A stretch of 64,000 bases of DNA from Deltaproteobacteria bacterium (GCA_016182975.1 JACPFJ010000019.1:1-64000), one strand, 5' to 3'; shown: positions 1 through 12,306, numbered from the stretch's first letter. Numbers and translations are program-made. The notes: generated from the sequence alone by a model not told the origin.

Positions 1-18
1 CCCATCGACGCAAAATAC

Positions 19-100
19 GACAACATATGCAACGAAATGTTCAATCTTCTAACCGAGTTGCATCTCGTTGCAACATGATTTCTACTACCAACATGTTGTC
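19..100. repeat. nested inverted repeat
   Basis: An outer arm gacaacat (19-26) pairs with atgttgtc (93-100). An inner arm tgcaacgaaatg (28-39) pairs with catctcgttgca (61-72) at 11 of 12 positions. No gene is visible before the first CDS at 269, so this looks like a palindromic intergenic element. It could also be part of an upstream gene terminus lying outside the window. Confidence 0.5.
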
Positions 101-107
101 AGACGAT

Positions 108-140
108 AGGCGCTAAGCGCCTAAGCGCCTAAGCGCCTAA
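108..140. repeat. tandem 8-mer AAGCGCCT array
   Basis: The unit aagcgcct occurs three times head to tail (115-122, 123-130, 131-138). It is preceded by its inverted complement aggcgct (108-114), so the left edge is also palindromic. The units are contiguous with no spacers, which excludes CRISPR. It abuts the next inverted repeat. Confidence 0.7.
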
Positions 141-248
141 AGAACGCGGATGACGCGGATTGAGCGGATTTACGCAGATTTTAAATCTATTTTCCGTATT
201 GGTCTTATCCGTGTAAATCCGCTTAAATCAGATTTGATCCGCGTTCTA
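141..248. repeat. inverted repeat element with CGCGGAT ends
   Basis: The left arm begins agaacgcggatgacgcgg and the right arm ends gatccgcgttct (237-248). Inner arms containing agcggattta (162-171) and taaatccgct (215-224) also pair. The element is about 108 bp. Its style matches the other intergenic palindromes in this window: AT-rich centre and direct sub-repeats (acgcggat) within the arm. Confidence 0.7.
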
Positions 249-268
249 TTAAAGATGGCCTCCAGATG

Positions 269-502
269 TTACTCTAAAAACCCTGTTGCCCCCTCCCACT
301 CCACCGCTTCCATCCCCACCTGGCGGCCCAGGTCGGCCAAGAGATTGTCCATCTCCCCCTCAAATCCGGGCATGATGGCGATACGGATGATGCCGTTCAC
401 GTTGTCCACGGTCGTCATGACGTTCATCCCCTCGTAAGCCTCCAGGATGAACTTGAGAAAGACCATGTCGGCCCGGGCGACCCGGAAGTAGCGGCAGATC
501 AT
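269..502 (-). CDS. DUF4911-type small protein
   Basis: A 77-residue protein starting MICRYFRVAR and ending GATGFLE. The start is fixed by an ATGA overlap with the upstream arnD-like gene (ATG 502-500, TGA 501-499), so translation is probably coupled. It resembles short DUF4911 proteins of Geobacter-type bacteria. These have unknown function and a compact alpha/beta fold is expected. No signal peptide or membrane segment is seen. It is likely the distal gene of a two-gene operon. A longer overlapping frame over the same bases is out of frame with arnD and was discarded. Confidence 0.7.
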   Translation of the reverse strand: MICRYFRVARADMVFLKFILEAYEGMNVMTTVDNVNGIIRIAIMPGFEGEMDNLLADLGRQVGMEAVEWEGATGFLE

Positions 503-1401
503 GCCACTGCCTCCCCCTGGATCGCCACCAGACCGGCCCGGCCGGGGAGCTCGCCCATGCAGAGGCGACAGGCAGGCGCTGACCCGATTTGCCCGGCGGC
601 CTCCCCCAGGGTGACAATGCGGATACCGGCGGCGGCAAGACCCTCCAGCAGGCGCACAAAGGAGGCGCGGATGGCGCCCCCCTCCAGCTCGGCGTGGATG
701 GTCAGCACGTTGAGCCCCTCCCGCAGGCTGTCGAGGTAGAACTCGTGGATGTTGTCGGGGGTGATGTTGTTCTCCCCGAGGATCTCGTCGGCGGTGGGGA
801 GGGTGGTGGGTATCTGCAGGGTCCCGAACCTGCGCCCTTCCATGACCGGATAGAAGGGGTGCGTTCCGCGCGAATCGCTGCACCATGACAGACCCATGGC
901 ATCCTGCACCTCCAGGGAATCGGGCGATACCGTCCACCCCGGCGCGGCCGTGGTGACCGCCCGATGGCCGCAGATATCCTCGAACAGGGCGGCGGCGCGG
1001 CCCAACTCCATGGCGGTCAGCTGCCTGGGGAACGAGGGGAGGTAATCGTGCCACTTGACGTGGTCCCAGCAGTGGATGCCGAGCTCGTGCCCCCGGCGCT
1101 CCGTGTCGCGCAGCACATCGGGAAGGGACGCGGCGATCATCGGCGCCGGCAGCAGCGTGCCGTAGAGCATGGTCCGGATGCCGTAGGCGGCAGGGGCCCT
1201 GGTGCGCAGCATCTTCGTGAGAAACCCCTTGCGGGTGAAGATGCGGCGGATGGCCTTGCCCGAGTTGTCCGGCCCCATGGAGAAATAGAAGGTGCCCCGG
1301 GCGCCGAAGCGCTCCATATCGGCCAGCAGCGCCGGCACGCCGTCCCGCGTCCCGTCGTAGGTATCGACATCGACCTTCAGTGCAATCGTCTTTTCATTCA
1401 T
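499..1401 (-). CDS. arnD: ArnD-like polysaccharide deacetylase / deformylase
   Basis: A 300-residue protein of the NodB-homology carbohydrate esterase class. Near the N terminus it carries KVDVDTYDGTRDGVPALL, closely resembling ArnD, the 4-deoxy-4-formamido-L-arabinose-phosphoundecaprenol deformylase of lipid A modification. Further ArnD-like motifs are FSMGPDN, GIHCWDHVKWHDY (metal-binding His/Asp region), a SDSRGTHPF stretch and TIHAELEGG. I chose ATG 1401 because the frame upstream to 1593 has no family-like sequence and collides with the kup leader. No other arn genes are visible, so the substrate could be a different undecaprenyl-linked sugar. It is followed without a gap by the DUF4911 gene. 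Confidence 0.8.
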   Translation of the reverse strand: MNEKTIALKVDVDTYDGTRDGVPALLADMERFGARGTFYFSMGPDNSGKAIRRIFTRKGFLTKMLRTRAPAAYGIRTMLYGTLLPAPMIAASLPDVLRDTERRGHELGIHCWDHVKWHDYLPSFPRQLTAMELGRAAALFEDICGHRAVTTAAPGWTVSPDSLEVQDAMGLSWCSDSRGTHPFYPVMEGRRFGTLQIPTTLPTADEILGENNITPDNIHEFYLDSLREGLNVLTIHAELEGGAIRASFVRLLEGLAAAGIRIVTLGEAAGQIGSAPACRLCMGELPGRAGLVAIQGEAVA

Positions 1402-1487
1402 GAGGCGGGAGTTTATCAGACTTCCGTCCGGAGTTAAAGGCCATTCGATCCCGGAAACGGCAGATGTGGCGGGAGCGTCTTGTAGTG

Positions 1488-1517
1488 TTGGCACTGGCGG
1501 GAAAAATAGTGTATAAA
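1488..1517 (+). promoter_or_regulatory. putative sigma70 promoter of kup
   Basis: TTGGCA (1488-1493) and TATAAA (1512-1517) are separated by 18 bases, with a TG two bases before the -10 region. The predicted start lies near 1524, right at the hairpin at 1522-1547. Confidence 0.45.
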
Positions 1518-1521
1518 GCGG

Positions 1522-1547
1522 GAGCGGCGGAAACGCCGCTCTTTTTT
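1522..1547 (+). terminator. terminator-like hairpin in the kup leader
   Basis: Perfect 8-bp GC stem gagcggcg/cgccgctc with a GAAA tetraloop (1530-1533) followed by six T (1542-1547). It has the form of a plus-strand intrinsic terminator but lies between the putative promoter and the kup start at 1582. No plus-strand gene lies upstream that it could end. Confidence 0.65.
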
Positions 1548-1581
1548 CGTCATTTCTACGGATGTCCGCAGCGGGAGGATC

Positions 1582-3402
1582 ATGCAACCACACCAGGAAA
1601 GCGACTCATTCTGGGGCGGGATCGTCAAGGCCCTGGGCCTGGTTTTCGGCGACATCGGCACCAGCCCGATCTATACCCTGACCGTGGTCTTTGCCCTGAC
1701 CAGGCCGACCGAGGCCAACGTCTACGGCATCCTGTCGCTGGTCTTCTGGACCATGAGCATCCTGGTGACGGTCGAGTACGCCTGGCTGGCCATGAGCCTG
1801 GGGCGCAAGGGGCAAGGGGGGGAGATCGTGCTGCGCGAGATCCTGATCAAGCTGCTCAAGCAGGGGAGGCTCCTGGCCTTCGCCGGATTCCTCTCCTTCC
1901 TGGGGGTTTCGCTGCTGCTGGGGGATGGGGTCATCACCCCGGCCATCTCGATCCTCTCGGCGGTTGAGGGTCTGCTGCTGATCCCCTCCCTGGCTGGGAC
2001 GAAACAGACCGTGCTGGTCTGCATCGCGGCGCTGATCGCCTTCACGCTCTTCTTCGTCCAGTCGCGCGGCACCGACCGGGTGGCCGGCATCTTCGGCCCG
2101 GTGATGGTGCTCTATTTTCTGGCGCTGTTCGTGTCGGGCGCCGTCTCCATAGCAGAAATGCCGGGGATCGTCAAGGCGGTCAATCCCTGGTACGCCTTCG
2201 ATTTCCTGCGCTCCAACGGCCTGGCGGGTTACTTCGTGCTCTCCGAGGTGATCCTCTGCTCCACCGGGGGAGAGGCGCTCTACGCCGACATGGGGCACCT
2301 GGGCAAGAGGCCGATCATCCGAGCCTGGTATTTCGTCTTCGTCGCCCTGTACGTCAACTACCTCGGGCAGGGGGCCTTCCTGCTGAAGACGCCGGAGGCC
2401 AAGAACATCCTCTTCGCCATGATCCAGAGCCAGTCCGCGCTGCTCTACATCCCCTTTCTGCTGCTGACCATCATGGCCACCATCATCGCCTCCCAGGCCA
2501 TCATCAGCGGGGTCTTCTCGATCGTCTACCAGGGGATCACCACCCGCCTGATGCCGCTGATGAAGGTCAGTTACACCTCCAGCCACATCCAGTCGCAGAT
2601 CTATATCGGCGCGGTCAACTGGGCACTGATGTGCGCGGTCATCTTCGTGATGTTCTTCTTCCAGAAATCACACAACCTGGCGGCGGCCTACGGCATGGCG
2701 GTCACCGGCTCGATGACCATCACCGCCATCATGATGATCATGGTGTTTTCGCACACCACCAAGAAGTGGAAGGTGCCGATCGTGGTCGGGGTGGCCCTGA
2801 TCGACATCGTCTACTTCACCTCGACCTTCTCCAAATTCCCCCACGGCGCCTACTGGTCGATCATCCTGGCCGCGGTACCCTTTGCCACCATCCTGATCTG
2901 GACCAACGGCCAGCGCTATCTCTACAAGGCCCTGCGCCCGCTGGAACTCGACATCTTCCTGCTCTCCTACGAGCAGATCCATGCCAAGGGGAGGATCGCC
3001 GGCACGGGACTGTTCTTCATCAAGGGGCTCGATGTGATCCCACCCTACATCGTCCACTGCGTGATCCGCTCCAACATCGTCTACGAGCGCAACATCTTCA
3101 TCTCCATCATACGCACCGACGAGCCGTTCGGGGTCCGATACCGGCATAGCACCAACATAGCCAGCGGGCTGGAGTTCTTCGAGATCTCGGCAGGTTACAT
3201 GGAGGTGCTCGACATAGAGGGGGCACTCAAGCAGCACGGCATCCAGGAGAAGGTCATCTTCTACGGCATCGAGGACATTGAAACCCGTAACCCGGTCTGG
3301 AAGGTCTTCTCGATCCTCAAGAAACTGACCCCAAACTTCGTGCAGTTCAACCAGCTCCCGGCCGCCAAGCTGCAGGGGGTAGTGACAAGGGTGGAGATGT
3401 AG
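1582..3402 (+). CDS. kup: Kup/KUP-family potassium transporter
   Basis: A 606-residue polytopic inner-membrane protein of the KUP family, which brings in K+ with protons. The N terminus has GLVFGDIGTSPIYTL, the diagnostic KUP motif, followed by about 12 hydrophobic segments. Other family features are LLLGDGVITPAISILSAVEG and the soluble C-terminal region from about residue 450. The start at 1582 is preceded by GGGAGGATC, a good ribosome binding site. The cation antiporter gene starts two bases after the stop, suggesting a cation-homeostasis operon. The leader contains a terminator-like hairpin, so attenuation is possible. Confidence 0.95.
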   Translation: MQPHQESDSFWGGIVKALGLVFGDIGTSPIYTLTVVFALTRPTEANVYGILSLVFWTMSILVTVEYAWLAMSLGRKGQGGEIVLREILIKLLKQGRLLAFAGFLSFLGVSLLLGDGVITPAISILSAVEGLLLIPSLAGTKQTVLVCIAALIAFTLFFVQSRGTDRVAGIFGPVMVLYFLALFVSGAVSIAEMPGIVKAVNPWYAFDFLRSNGLAGYFVLSEVILCSTGGEALYADMGHLGKRPIIRAWYFVFVALYVNYLGQGAFLLKTPEAKNILFAMIQSQSALLYIPFLLLTIMATIIASQAIISGVFSIVYQGITTRLMPLMKVSYTSSHIQSQIYIGAVNWALMCAVIFVMFFFQKSHNLAAAYGMAVTGSMTITAIMMIMVFSHTTKKWKVPIVVGVALIDIVYFTSTFSKFPHGAYWSIILAAVPFATILIWTNGQRYLYKALRPLELDIFLLSYEQIHAKGRIAGTGLFFIKGLDVIPPYIVHCVIRSNIVYERNIFISIIRTDEPFGVRYRHSTNIASGLEFFEISAGYMEVLDIEGALKQHGIQEKVIFYGIEDIETRNPVWKVFSILKKLTPNFVQFNQLPAAKLQGVVTRVEM

Positions 3403-3404
3403 TC

Positions 3405-4418
3405 ATGACAAATTGGATATTGTTGCTGGTGGCCCTGGGGATCATCCTTTTAGGCGCAACGGTCTTCACCAACGGACTGGAGTGGTTCGGCAAGAAGATG
3501 AACCTGTCCGACGGCGCGGTGGGGAGCGTCTTTGCCGCCGTGGGCACGGCCCTGCCCGAGACCCTGGTGCCGATCGTGGCCATCCTGTTCGGATCGAGCG
3601 AGGCCGGCCACAAGATCGGTGTCGGCGCCATCATCGGCGCCCCCTTCATGCTGGGGACCCTGGCCTTGTTCATCAGCGGCCTGGCGGTGATGTTCAACCG
3701 CGGCAAGCGCGACGATTACCCGGTCATGCGGGTCGATACGGTGGTCATGCGGCGCGACATGGAGTACTTCCTGGCGCTGTACGCCCTGGCCATCGCCGCC
3801 TCGTTCCTGGGGGGGCACCCGGTGATCAAGACCTTCATCGCTCTGGTGCTGTTTCTGGTCTACGGCGGCTATGTGCTCAAGACGCTCCGCTGCGAGAACG
3901 ACACCTGTCACGTCGTGGAAGAGGCGGACATCGAGCCCTGCTACTTCGCCCCCCGATCACATGACCCGCACATGACCATCATCGCCTTCCAGGTCCTCGG
4001 TTCTCTGCTTCTTATCGTGTGGGGCTCATACATCTTCGTGGATAAGGTGCAGATCATCTCGCTGCAGATGGGGATCTCGCCCTTCATCCTGGCCATGATC
4101 ATCGCCCCGGTCGCCACCGAACTGCCGGAGAAGTTCAACAGCGTGATCTGGATCAACAAGGGGAAAGACACCCTGGCCATCGGCAACGTCACCGGTGCCA
4201 TGGTCTTCCAGGGGTCGGTGATCACAGCCATCGGCATCATGATGACCGAATGGCGGCTCAACACGGCGGCCCTCCTGACCGTGGCCCTGACCTTCGCCTC
4301 GGTCGGCATCGCCTATGTGCAGCTCCGCTGGAAAAGGCACCTGACGCCGGGGACGCTGCTGGTGGGAGGGGCATTCTACTTCCTGTTCCTGGTGCTGATC
4401 TTTATGGGGAAGATATGA
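3405..4418 (+). CDS. CaCA-family sodium/calcium-type cation antiporter
   Basis: A 337-residue membrane protein with about ten hydrophobic segments in two homologous halves, as in the CaCA (YrbG-type) family. Alpha-repeat signatures are visible: GSVFAAVGTALPETLVP in the first half and MIIAPVATELPEKFNSVIW in the second. The acidic residues in the two TALPE/TELPE motifs are the expected cation ligands. The substrate (Ca2+, Na+ or K+) cannot be told from sequence. It follows kup by two bases and was probably cotranscribed. Its 3' end overlaps the convergent radical SAM gene by 17 bases. Confidence 0.88.
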   Translation: MTNWILLLVALGIILLGATVFTNGLEWFGKKMNLSDGAVGSVFAAVGTALPETLVPIVAILFGSSEAGHKIGVGAIIGAPFMLGTLALFISGLAVMFNRGKRDDYPVMRVDTVVMRRDMEYFLALYALAIAASFLGGHPVIKTFIALVLFLVYGGYVLKTLRCENDTCHVVEEADIEPCYFAPRSHDPHMTIIAFQVLGSLLLIVWGSYIFVDKVQIISLQMGISPFILAMIIAPVATELPEKFNSVIWINKGKDTLAIGNVTGAMVFQGSVITAIGIMMTEWRLNTAALLTVALTFASVGIAYVQLRWKRHLTPGTLLVGGAFYFLFLVLIFMGKI

Positions 4419-5331
4419 CGGCCTTACTCCCCTGTCTTGTCCCCCGTCGCTCCAGCTCGGCATCGATCAGGTTGAGCAGCTCGAACTTCCTGAGCGACCA
4501 GAGCGGCGCCACAAGGTTGTCGTGCCCCCCGTCCCCGGTCAGGCGGTGGATCAGGATACGCGGGTCGAGCAGTTCCAGGAAGTCGCACACCACTCCGGCA
4601 TAGCCGTCACGGTCCAGCAGTTTGATCTCCCCCCGAGCATACATCTCCGCCAGCCGTGTCCCCCGCATGACGTGCAGCAGGTGCAGCTTGACCCCCGCCA
4701 CCCCCAGCCGGTTCAGCTCCCCTGCCATGGCCAGCATCTCCTCCCTCGTCTCCCCCGGCAGACCCAGGATCACGTGAGCGCAGACCCGCAGGCCGCGGGC
4801 CTTGGCCCGTTCGATGGCGGAGACGGAGCAGGCGTGGTCATGGCGGCGGTTGATCAGGGCCAGCGTCTTGTCGTGGATGGATTGCAGGCCGACCTCCAAC
4901 CAGAGGTAGGTCTGCCTGTTTAATTCCGCCAGGCAGTCGAGAACATCCTCGGGCAGGCAGTCGGGGCGGGTGGCAACGATGATGCCTACCACGTCGACAA
5001 CGGCGAGCGCCTCACGGTAGATGGCGCAAAGCCGATCCAGCGGGGCGTAGGTATTGGAGTACGCCTGGAAATAGGCAAGGAAACTGCAGGCGCGGTACTT
5101 GCGGGCCATGACCTCCTTGCCGTCCTCGATCTGGTCCGTGATGGAGAGATGGCGCGGGATGCCGTGGGAACCGGAGCCGTGGCCGCCGCAGAAGATGCAC
5201 CCCTCGCTGTCCAGGGTGCCGTCCCGGTTGGGACAGTTGAAGCCGGCATCCACCGAGACGCGCTGGACCTTGCAGCCGAAGCGGCGTTTCAACTCGTCGG
5301 AGAAGGTGTTGTAGCGTTTGGGAGTTGACAT
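4402..5331 (-). CDS. TIGR01212-type (YhcC-like) radical SAM protein
   Basis: A 309-residue radical SAM protein. The cluster-binding region near residue 30 reads CPNRDGTLDSEGCIFC, the spacing typical of the YhcC/TIGR01212 family rather than plain CxxxCxxC. It is followed by an FLAYFQAYSNTYAPL stretch and GLPGETREEM, a common radical SAM barrel motif. The reaction is not established for this family. The start at 5331 has no strong ribosome binding site, but upstream sequence is the A1 repeat. The 3' end overlaps the antiporter gene tail to tail. Confidence 0.88.
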   Translation of the reverse strand: MSTPKRYNTFSDELKRRFGCKVQRVSVDAGFNCPNRDGTLDSEGCIFCGGHGSGSHGIPRHLSITDQIEDGKEVMARKYRACSFLAYFQAYSNTYAPLDRLCAIYREALAVVDVVGIIVATRPDCLPEDVLDCLAELNRQTYLWLEVGLQSIHDKTLALINRRHDHACSVSAIERAKARGLRVCAHVILGLPGETREEMLAMAGELNRLGVAGVKLHLLHVMRGTRLAEMYARGEIKLLDRDGYAGVVCDFLELLDPRILIHRLTGDGGHDNLVAPLWSLRKFELLNLIDAELERRGTRQGSKAVISSP

Positions 5332-5351
5332 GTCTGTTTAAACTAGAAAAT

Positions 5352-5484
5352 GCATTTGAAACGCAAGGACGCAACGTAAAAACAATATGAACCAGCGCCT
5401 ATTGGGTGAAAACAAGTCTTTTATAATCAGTCGCTTTTCTTGGCATCTTTGCACCCTTGCGTTAAGTGATTTCCGTTTTTAGGT
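5352..5484. repeat. family A palindromic element, copy A1
   Basis: Left end atttgaaacgcaaggacgc, right end cacccttgcgttaagtg, followed by the tail tttccgtttttaggttta. It is about 130 bp and fills the gap between two minus-strand genes. It closely matches copy A4 (37610-37765), including parts of the core (aaaaac and gcttttctt). Confidence 0.8.
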
Positions 5485-5991
5485 TTAATGTTTCTTCTCC
5501 GGCCGTTCCACCCAGCACTGCTCGGTCGAGAGAAATCGCAGGAACTCCCCGGCAAAGAGGAACTTCGGCAGCGGTACCGGCACGCTGATGAACTCCTTAG
5601 CGCGCCCCACCGTGAGCGCATAGCCGCTCTTGCCGCCCCGTTCCCACTTTTCCACCGTAAGGGTCGTCACGGTTTCCGCCCCCTGTTCGCCGCCCGGAAA
5701 CTTGTGCGGGGCCAGCTTTTCCTTGCACGGGACAGAGGAGGCGGCCACCTGACCGATCATCAACGCCAGCGCGAAGGCCTCGTCCGGTTCGCAGATGAAG
5801 CGGATCTGGGTCACCTCGTCCGGTCGCGTCTTCGGAATCAGCTTGAAGAAGCGCAACTGCACCCTGCCGGAACGCTCCGTGACCTGCCCGTTCTCCTCAT
5901 GCGTCCTGAACGCCTCGCGGACCTCAAGGCCGGTAGACTGGGAGTAGATCTCGTAGCAGCGGTAACGCTTGAGGTCGCTGGTCTGTGGCAT
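5485..5991 (-). CDS. protein of unknown function
   Basis: A 168-residue protein starting MPQTSDLKRYRCYEIYSQ. ATG 5991 is chosen because AAGGAGAACCCC lies directly upstream; a longer frame reaches 6060 but has no ribosome binding site and enters the terminator region. It is soluble, with no signal peptide, and includes ICEPDEAFALALMIGQVA and a basic-acidic C terminus (VERPEKKH). I do not recognise the family. Neighbours (radical SAM gene downstream, ATP synthase operon upstream) give no functional clue. A strong terminator separates it from atpC, so it must have its own promoter. Confidence 0.7.
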   Translation of the reverse strand: MPQTSDLKRYRCYEIYSQSTGLEVREAFRTHEENGQVTERSGRVQLRFFKLIPKTRPDEVTQIRFICEPDEAFALALMIGQVAASSVPCKEKLAPHKFPGGEQGAETVTTLTVEKWERGGKSGYALTVGRAKEFISVPVPLPKFLFAGEFLRFLSTEQCWVERPEKKH

Positions 5992-6060
5992 GGGGTTCTC
6001 CTTGTCTGGGGGGTTAGACAACGAAGTAGACATATAGCAAAAACAGGGTTCAATTGCCAT

Positions 6061-6092
6061 AGAACAAAAAGAGCGGCATCGCTGCCGCTCTT
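6061..6092 (-). terminator. intrinsic terminator of the atp operon
   Basis: Ten-base stem aagagcggca/tgccgctctt (6069-6078, 6083-6092) with a 4-base loop. On the minus strand it is followed by TTTTTGTTCT. It lies 24 bases after the atpC stop. Confidence 0.85.
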
Positions 6093-6115
6093 CGATCCTT
6101 GAATGTAATGAAAAC

Positions 6116-6532
6116 CTATTTGCGTGGAGCCTTGCCGGCCACCTGCACGCGGATTACAGCGCGCTCCAGGGCCGCCTCGTAGATCTTGAACTGTTTGTCC
6201 TCGGGCGTCAGCAGCTTGAGCTTCTCCTCGGCCCTTCCAAGGGCGGCCCTGGCGCGCTCCAGATCGATCTCGTCGGATCTTTCGGCGGTCTCCACCAGCA
6301 CGATGATCTTGTCGTCGCGGATCTCGAAATAGCCCCAGTTCAGCGCCATATGCTCGCTATTGCCGTTGTTCTTGTAGACCAGTTCGCCGATCTTGAGCGA
6401 GGTCAAAAAGGGGGCATGTCCGGGAAGCACGCCGAATTCACCCAGCTTACCGGTGGCGGTGACCTCGTCAACCTCCATGTCAACCACCTTGCTGTAAGGG
6501 GTGACTATTTCAAGCTTCATCTTTTCAGCCAT
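6116..6532 (-). CDS. atpC: ATP synthase F1 subunit epsilon
   Basis: A 138-residue epsilon subunit, of usual length. It has the N-terminal beta-sandwich (MKLEIVTPYSKVVDMEVDEV, GEFGVLPGHAPFLTSLKIG) and the C-terminal two-helix domain (ERARAALGRAEEKLKLL). It sits on the F1 central stalk and can inhibit ATP hydrolysis. It is the last gene of the operon. An 80-bp gap holding a nested palindrome separates it from atpD, and a clear terminator follows. Confidence 0.97.
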   Translation of the reverse strand: MAEKMKLEIVTPYSKVVDMEVDEVTATGKLGEFGVLPGHAPFLTSLKIGELVYKNNGNSEHMALNWGYFEIRDDKIIVLVETAERSDEIDLERARAALGRAEEKLKLLTPEDKQFKIYEAALERAVIRVQVAGKAPRK

Positions 6533-6544
6533 TTATTTGATCCT

Positions 6545-6605
6545 TGTAGGGGCGAATCTTGTATTCGCCCGGAAGATCAGGGCGATCACGAGGATCGCCC
6601 CTACG
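6545..6605. repeat. family C nested palindrome (GTAGGGGCG), copy C1
   Basis: Outer arms tgtaggggcga and cgcccctac enclose two hairpins, gggcgaatc/attcgccc and gggcgatca/gatcgccc. It is 61 bp and sits between atpD and atpC. A close copy lies between gatA and gatB (40747-40805). Confidence 0.85.
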
Positions 6606-6611
6606 GATACA

Positions 6612-8057
<1,446 letters not shown>

Positions 8058-8092
8058 TCATATGGTTGATTCGTTTCTTAGTAACTTCAGGT

Positions 8093-8160
8093 GGTAAGAC
8101 TGAAGACTGAAGTGAAATCGGACCGGTTTAAAACCTTCAGCCCTCAGCCTTCAGCCTGAT
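8093..8160. repeat. family D repeat between atpG and atpD
   Basis: Left arm aagactgaagactgaag and right arm cttcagccctcagccttcag form an imperfect inverted repeat built from tandem ctgaag-type units. Other short-unit inverted repeats of this style lie at 15331-15484 and 39214-39270, with different units. Confidence 0.65.
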
Positions 8161-9027
<867 letters not shown>

Positions 9028-9045
9028 GTCTCAAACCGTCCTTGT

Positions 9046-10554
<1,509 letters not shown>

Positions 10555-10562
10555 GGAAGAAT

Positions 10563-11105
10563 TTACCCCTTCTGTAATATATCTTGAATCCGTTTAAGCT
10601 GAGTTTTCACGCTGTTGTCGAAGGCGGTGTCGCCGATCTGGGTGACGACGCCGCCGAGAAGGTCGGGATCAACCACCACCTGGGGCACCACCCGCTTGCC
10701 GGTCTGCTTCTCCAGCGCCCCCTGGATAGCGGCAACCTGAGCCTGGTCCAGGTCAAAGGCGGTCTTGATGACCGGCCGGATCACCCCGGACTGCTCGTCC
10801 GCAAGCCTTTCGTAGGTCTGGACGATCTGGTCGAGGAAGGCTACCCGATTCTTGTCAACCAGGAGCAGCAGGAAGTTGGCGACCAACTCCGAGCTTTGCG
10901 CCTTTGCCACCAGCCCCTTCATGATCTCTTTCTTCTGCTCGAGGGTGATGGCCGGATTGGCAAAGGCAGCCCGCAACTCGGTATTGGCCGAGAACAGCCG
11001 CTCGATAACGGCCAGCTCCTCGCGGAAACGGTCGATGAGACCGCCTTCGGAGCCAAGCTGCACCATGGCCTTGGCGTATCGTCTCGCAATCGTATTGTTG
11101 ATCAC
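10563..11105 (-). CDS. atpH: ATP synthase F1 subunit delta
   Basis: A 180-residue delta (OSCP) subunit that joins the b/b' stator to the top of F1. It starts at GTG 11105, overlapping the atpF stop as GTGA, which indicates translational coupling. The N-terminal [14 protein letters not shown] and C-terminal [27 protein letters not shown] regions are typical of the family. Confidence 0.96.
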   Translation of the reverse strand: MINNTIARRYAKAMVQLGSEGGLIDRFREELAVIERLFSANTELRAAFANPAITLEQKKEIMKGLVAKAQSSELVANFLLLLVDKNRVAFLDQIVQTYERLADEQSGVIRPVIKTAFDLDQAQVAAIQGALEKQTGKRVVPQVVVDPDLLGGVVTQIGDTAFDNSVKTQLKRIQDILQKG

Positions 11106-11707
11106 TGGATCTGTACCACCTTGTCAAGATATTCACCGACAAATCGGTCGTGGTCTGCCTTCTGGATGGAGCCGGTCAGCTTGCCGGTGGCTATCTGCAC
11201 CGCCAGGTTGGCGGCCTCGGCGCGCAGTTCGGCACGGGCCTTGACGACCTCCTGCTCCGCGGAAATTGCCGCCTGGGCGATGATCTTCTCGGCGGCCTTT
11301 TTGGCCTCGGCAATGATGCGCCCTTTTTCATTCTCGCCCTCGCGGACGATCGCGGCGCGAATCTCGTCGATCTCCTTGCTGGCCCGGTCCAGCTTGCCGC
11401 TGTACTCGGCCAGCTTGGCCTCTGCGGCCGCCCTGGCCTGCTGGGCATCCTTGAGGCTCTTCTCGATCTGGGCCTGGCGGCCGGACAGCGATCCCTTGAC
11501 GTCGGCCTTCTTCAGCGCCCATACCACTATGGCGATCAATACGGCAAAGTCGAACACCCTCCAGCCGAAATCCTTCATCTGGGCGCCCTTGTCAACATGG
11601 TGCGCGCCTTCCTCGGAGGCAAAGCCGGCGGATGCGGCCAGAACGATGAAGGCAACGTACGCCAAGGAGAAGGCGATTTTTTTGGTGCGAGCGGACAGCT
11701 TGAACAT
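11102..11707 (-). CDS. atpF: ATP synthase F0 subunit b
   Basis: A 201-residue b subunit. An N-terminal signal-like segment (IAFSLAYVAFIVLAASAGFA) is followed by a second membrane helix (FDFAVLIAIVVWALKKA) and a long charged coiled coil. The signal-like extension is known in deltaproteobacterial b subunits. ATG 11707 is preferred over 11740 because GGAGGAGCCTGTAGTC precedes it and the extra upstream codons overlap the atpF' gene. It pairs with b' in the stator stalk. Confidence 0.93.
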   Translation of the reverse strand: MFKLSARTKKIAFSLAYVAFIVLAASAGFASEEGAHHVDKGAQMKDFGWRVFDFAVLIAIVVWALKKADVKGSLSGRQAQIEKSLKDAQQARAAAEAKLAEYSGKLDRASKEIDEIRAAIVREGENEKGRIIAEAKKAAEKIIAQAAISAEQEVVKARAELRAEAANLAVQIATGKLTGSIQKADHDRFVGEYLDKVVQIQ

Positions 11708-11709
11708 GA

Positions 11710-12135
11710 CTACAGGCTCCTCCCCAGGATTTTCTCGCATATCTCGCCGGACAGGGCCTCGGCCTGCGCAGCCAGGAGCGTCCTGGCTTCGGCGGCCTCC
11801 CTGACCACCTTGCCGCGAATGGAGCCGAGGGAGTCGGCGGCCTCCTTACGGGCCTTCTCCAGCAGCAGCGTCTCCTCGGCCTGGGCCTGTTTGAGGGCCT
11901 CCGCTCTGCTGCCGGCCGCTTCGGCCTTGGCATCGCGCAGGCGGGCCTCGTACAGGGCCATCTTATCCTGGACCTCCTGATCGACGGCGGCGGCCTTGTC
12001 GCGGGCGGAGTCGACCACATGACGGCGTTCAGCCAGAATGCGGCGGATCGGCTTGTAGAGGAATATGTTGAGGACGAGGACGAGGATGCCGAAGTTGATC
12101 AGCTGGACAACGAAAGCCAAATTTAATTCAATCAC
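11710..12135 (-). CDS. atpF': ATP synthase F0 subunit b'
   Basis: A 141-residue b-type stator subunit with one N-terminal membrane helix (LAFVVQLINFGILVLVLNIFLY) followed by KPIRRILAERR and an Ala/Glu-rich coiled coil. It begins at GTG 12135 with AAGGGGTAGGTC upstream. Having both b and b' genes side by side is shared with phototrophs and Geobacter-type bacteria. The a and c subunit genes are not in the window and must be elsewhere. Confidence 0.93.
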   Translation of the reverse strand: MIELNLAFVVQLINFGILVLVLNIFLYKPIRRILAERRHVVDSARDKAAAVDQEVQDKMALYEARLRDAKAEAAGSRAEALKQAQAEETLLLEKARKEAADSLGSIRGKVVREAAEARTLLAAQAEALSGEICEKILGRSL

Positions 12136-12212
12136 GACCTACCCCTTGCAGGTATGCTAATGTGTAAACATTGTATACTGTATCCCAGGAATGCTTAGCG
12201 TAAAACAGTGAT

Positions 12213-12242
12213 TAGCTATCACGGATGAAGACGTTATGTCAA
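12213..12242 (-). promoter_or_regulatory. possible atp operon promoter
   Basis: In the 171-bp AT-rich gap between parB and atpF' the minus strand has TTGACA (12242-12237) and, 18 bases on, TAGCTA (12218-12213). The -10 match is moderate, so the exact site is uncertain. Confidence 0.4.
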
Positions 12243-12306
12243 GGATAAATGCAAAAATACAAACAGCGATTGATGATTATAGATTGGCCGGTAGTGGCGG
12301 CGGGCC

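Noticed and set aside
108-140. possible CRISPR array
   Set aside because: Repeat units are 8 bases and contiguous, with no spacers and no cas genes in the window.
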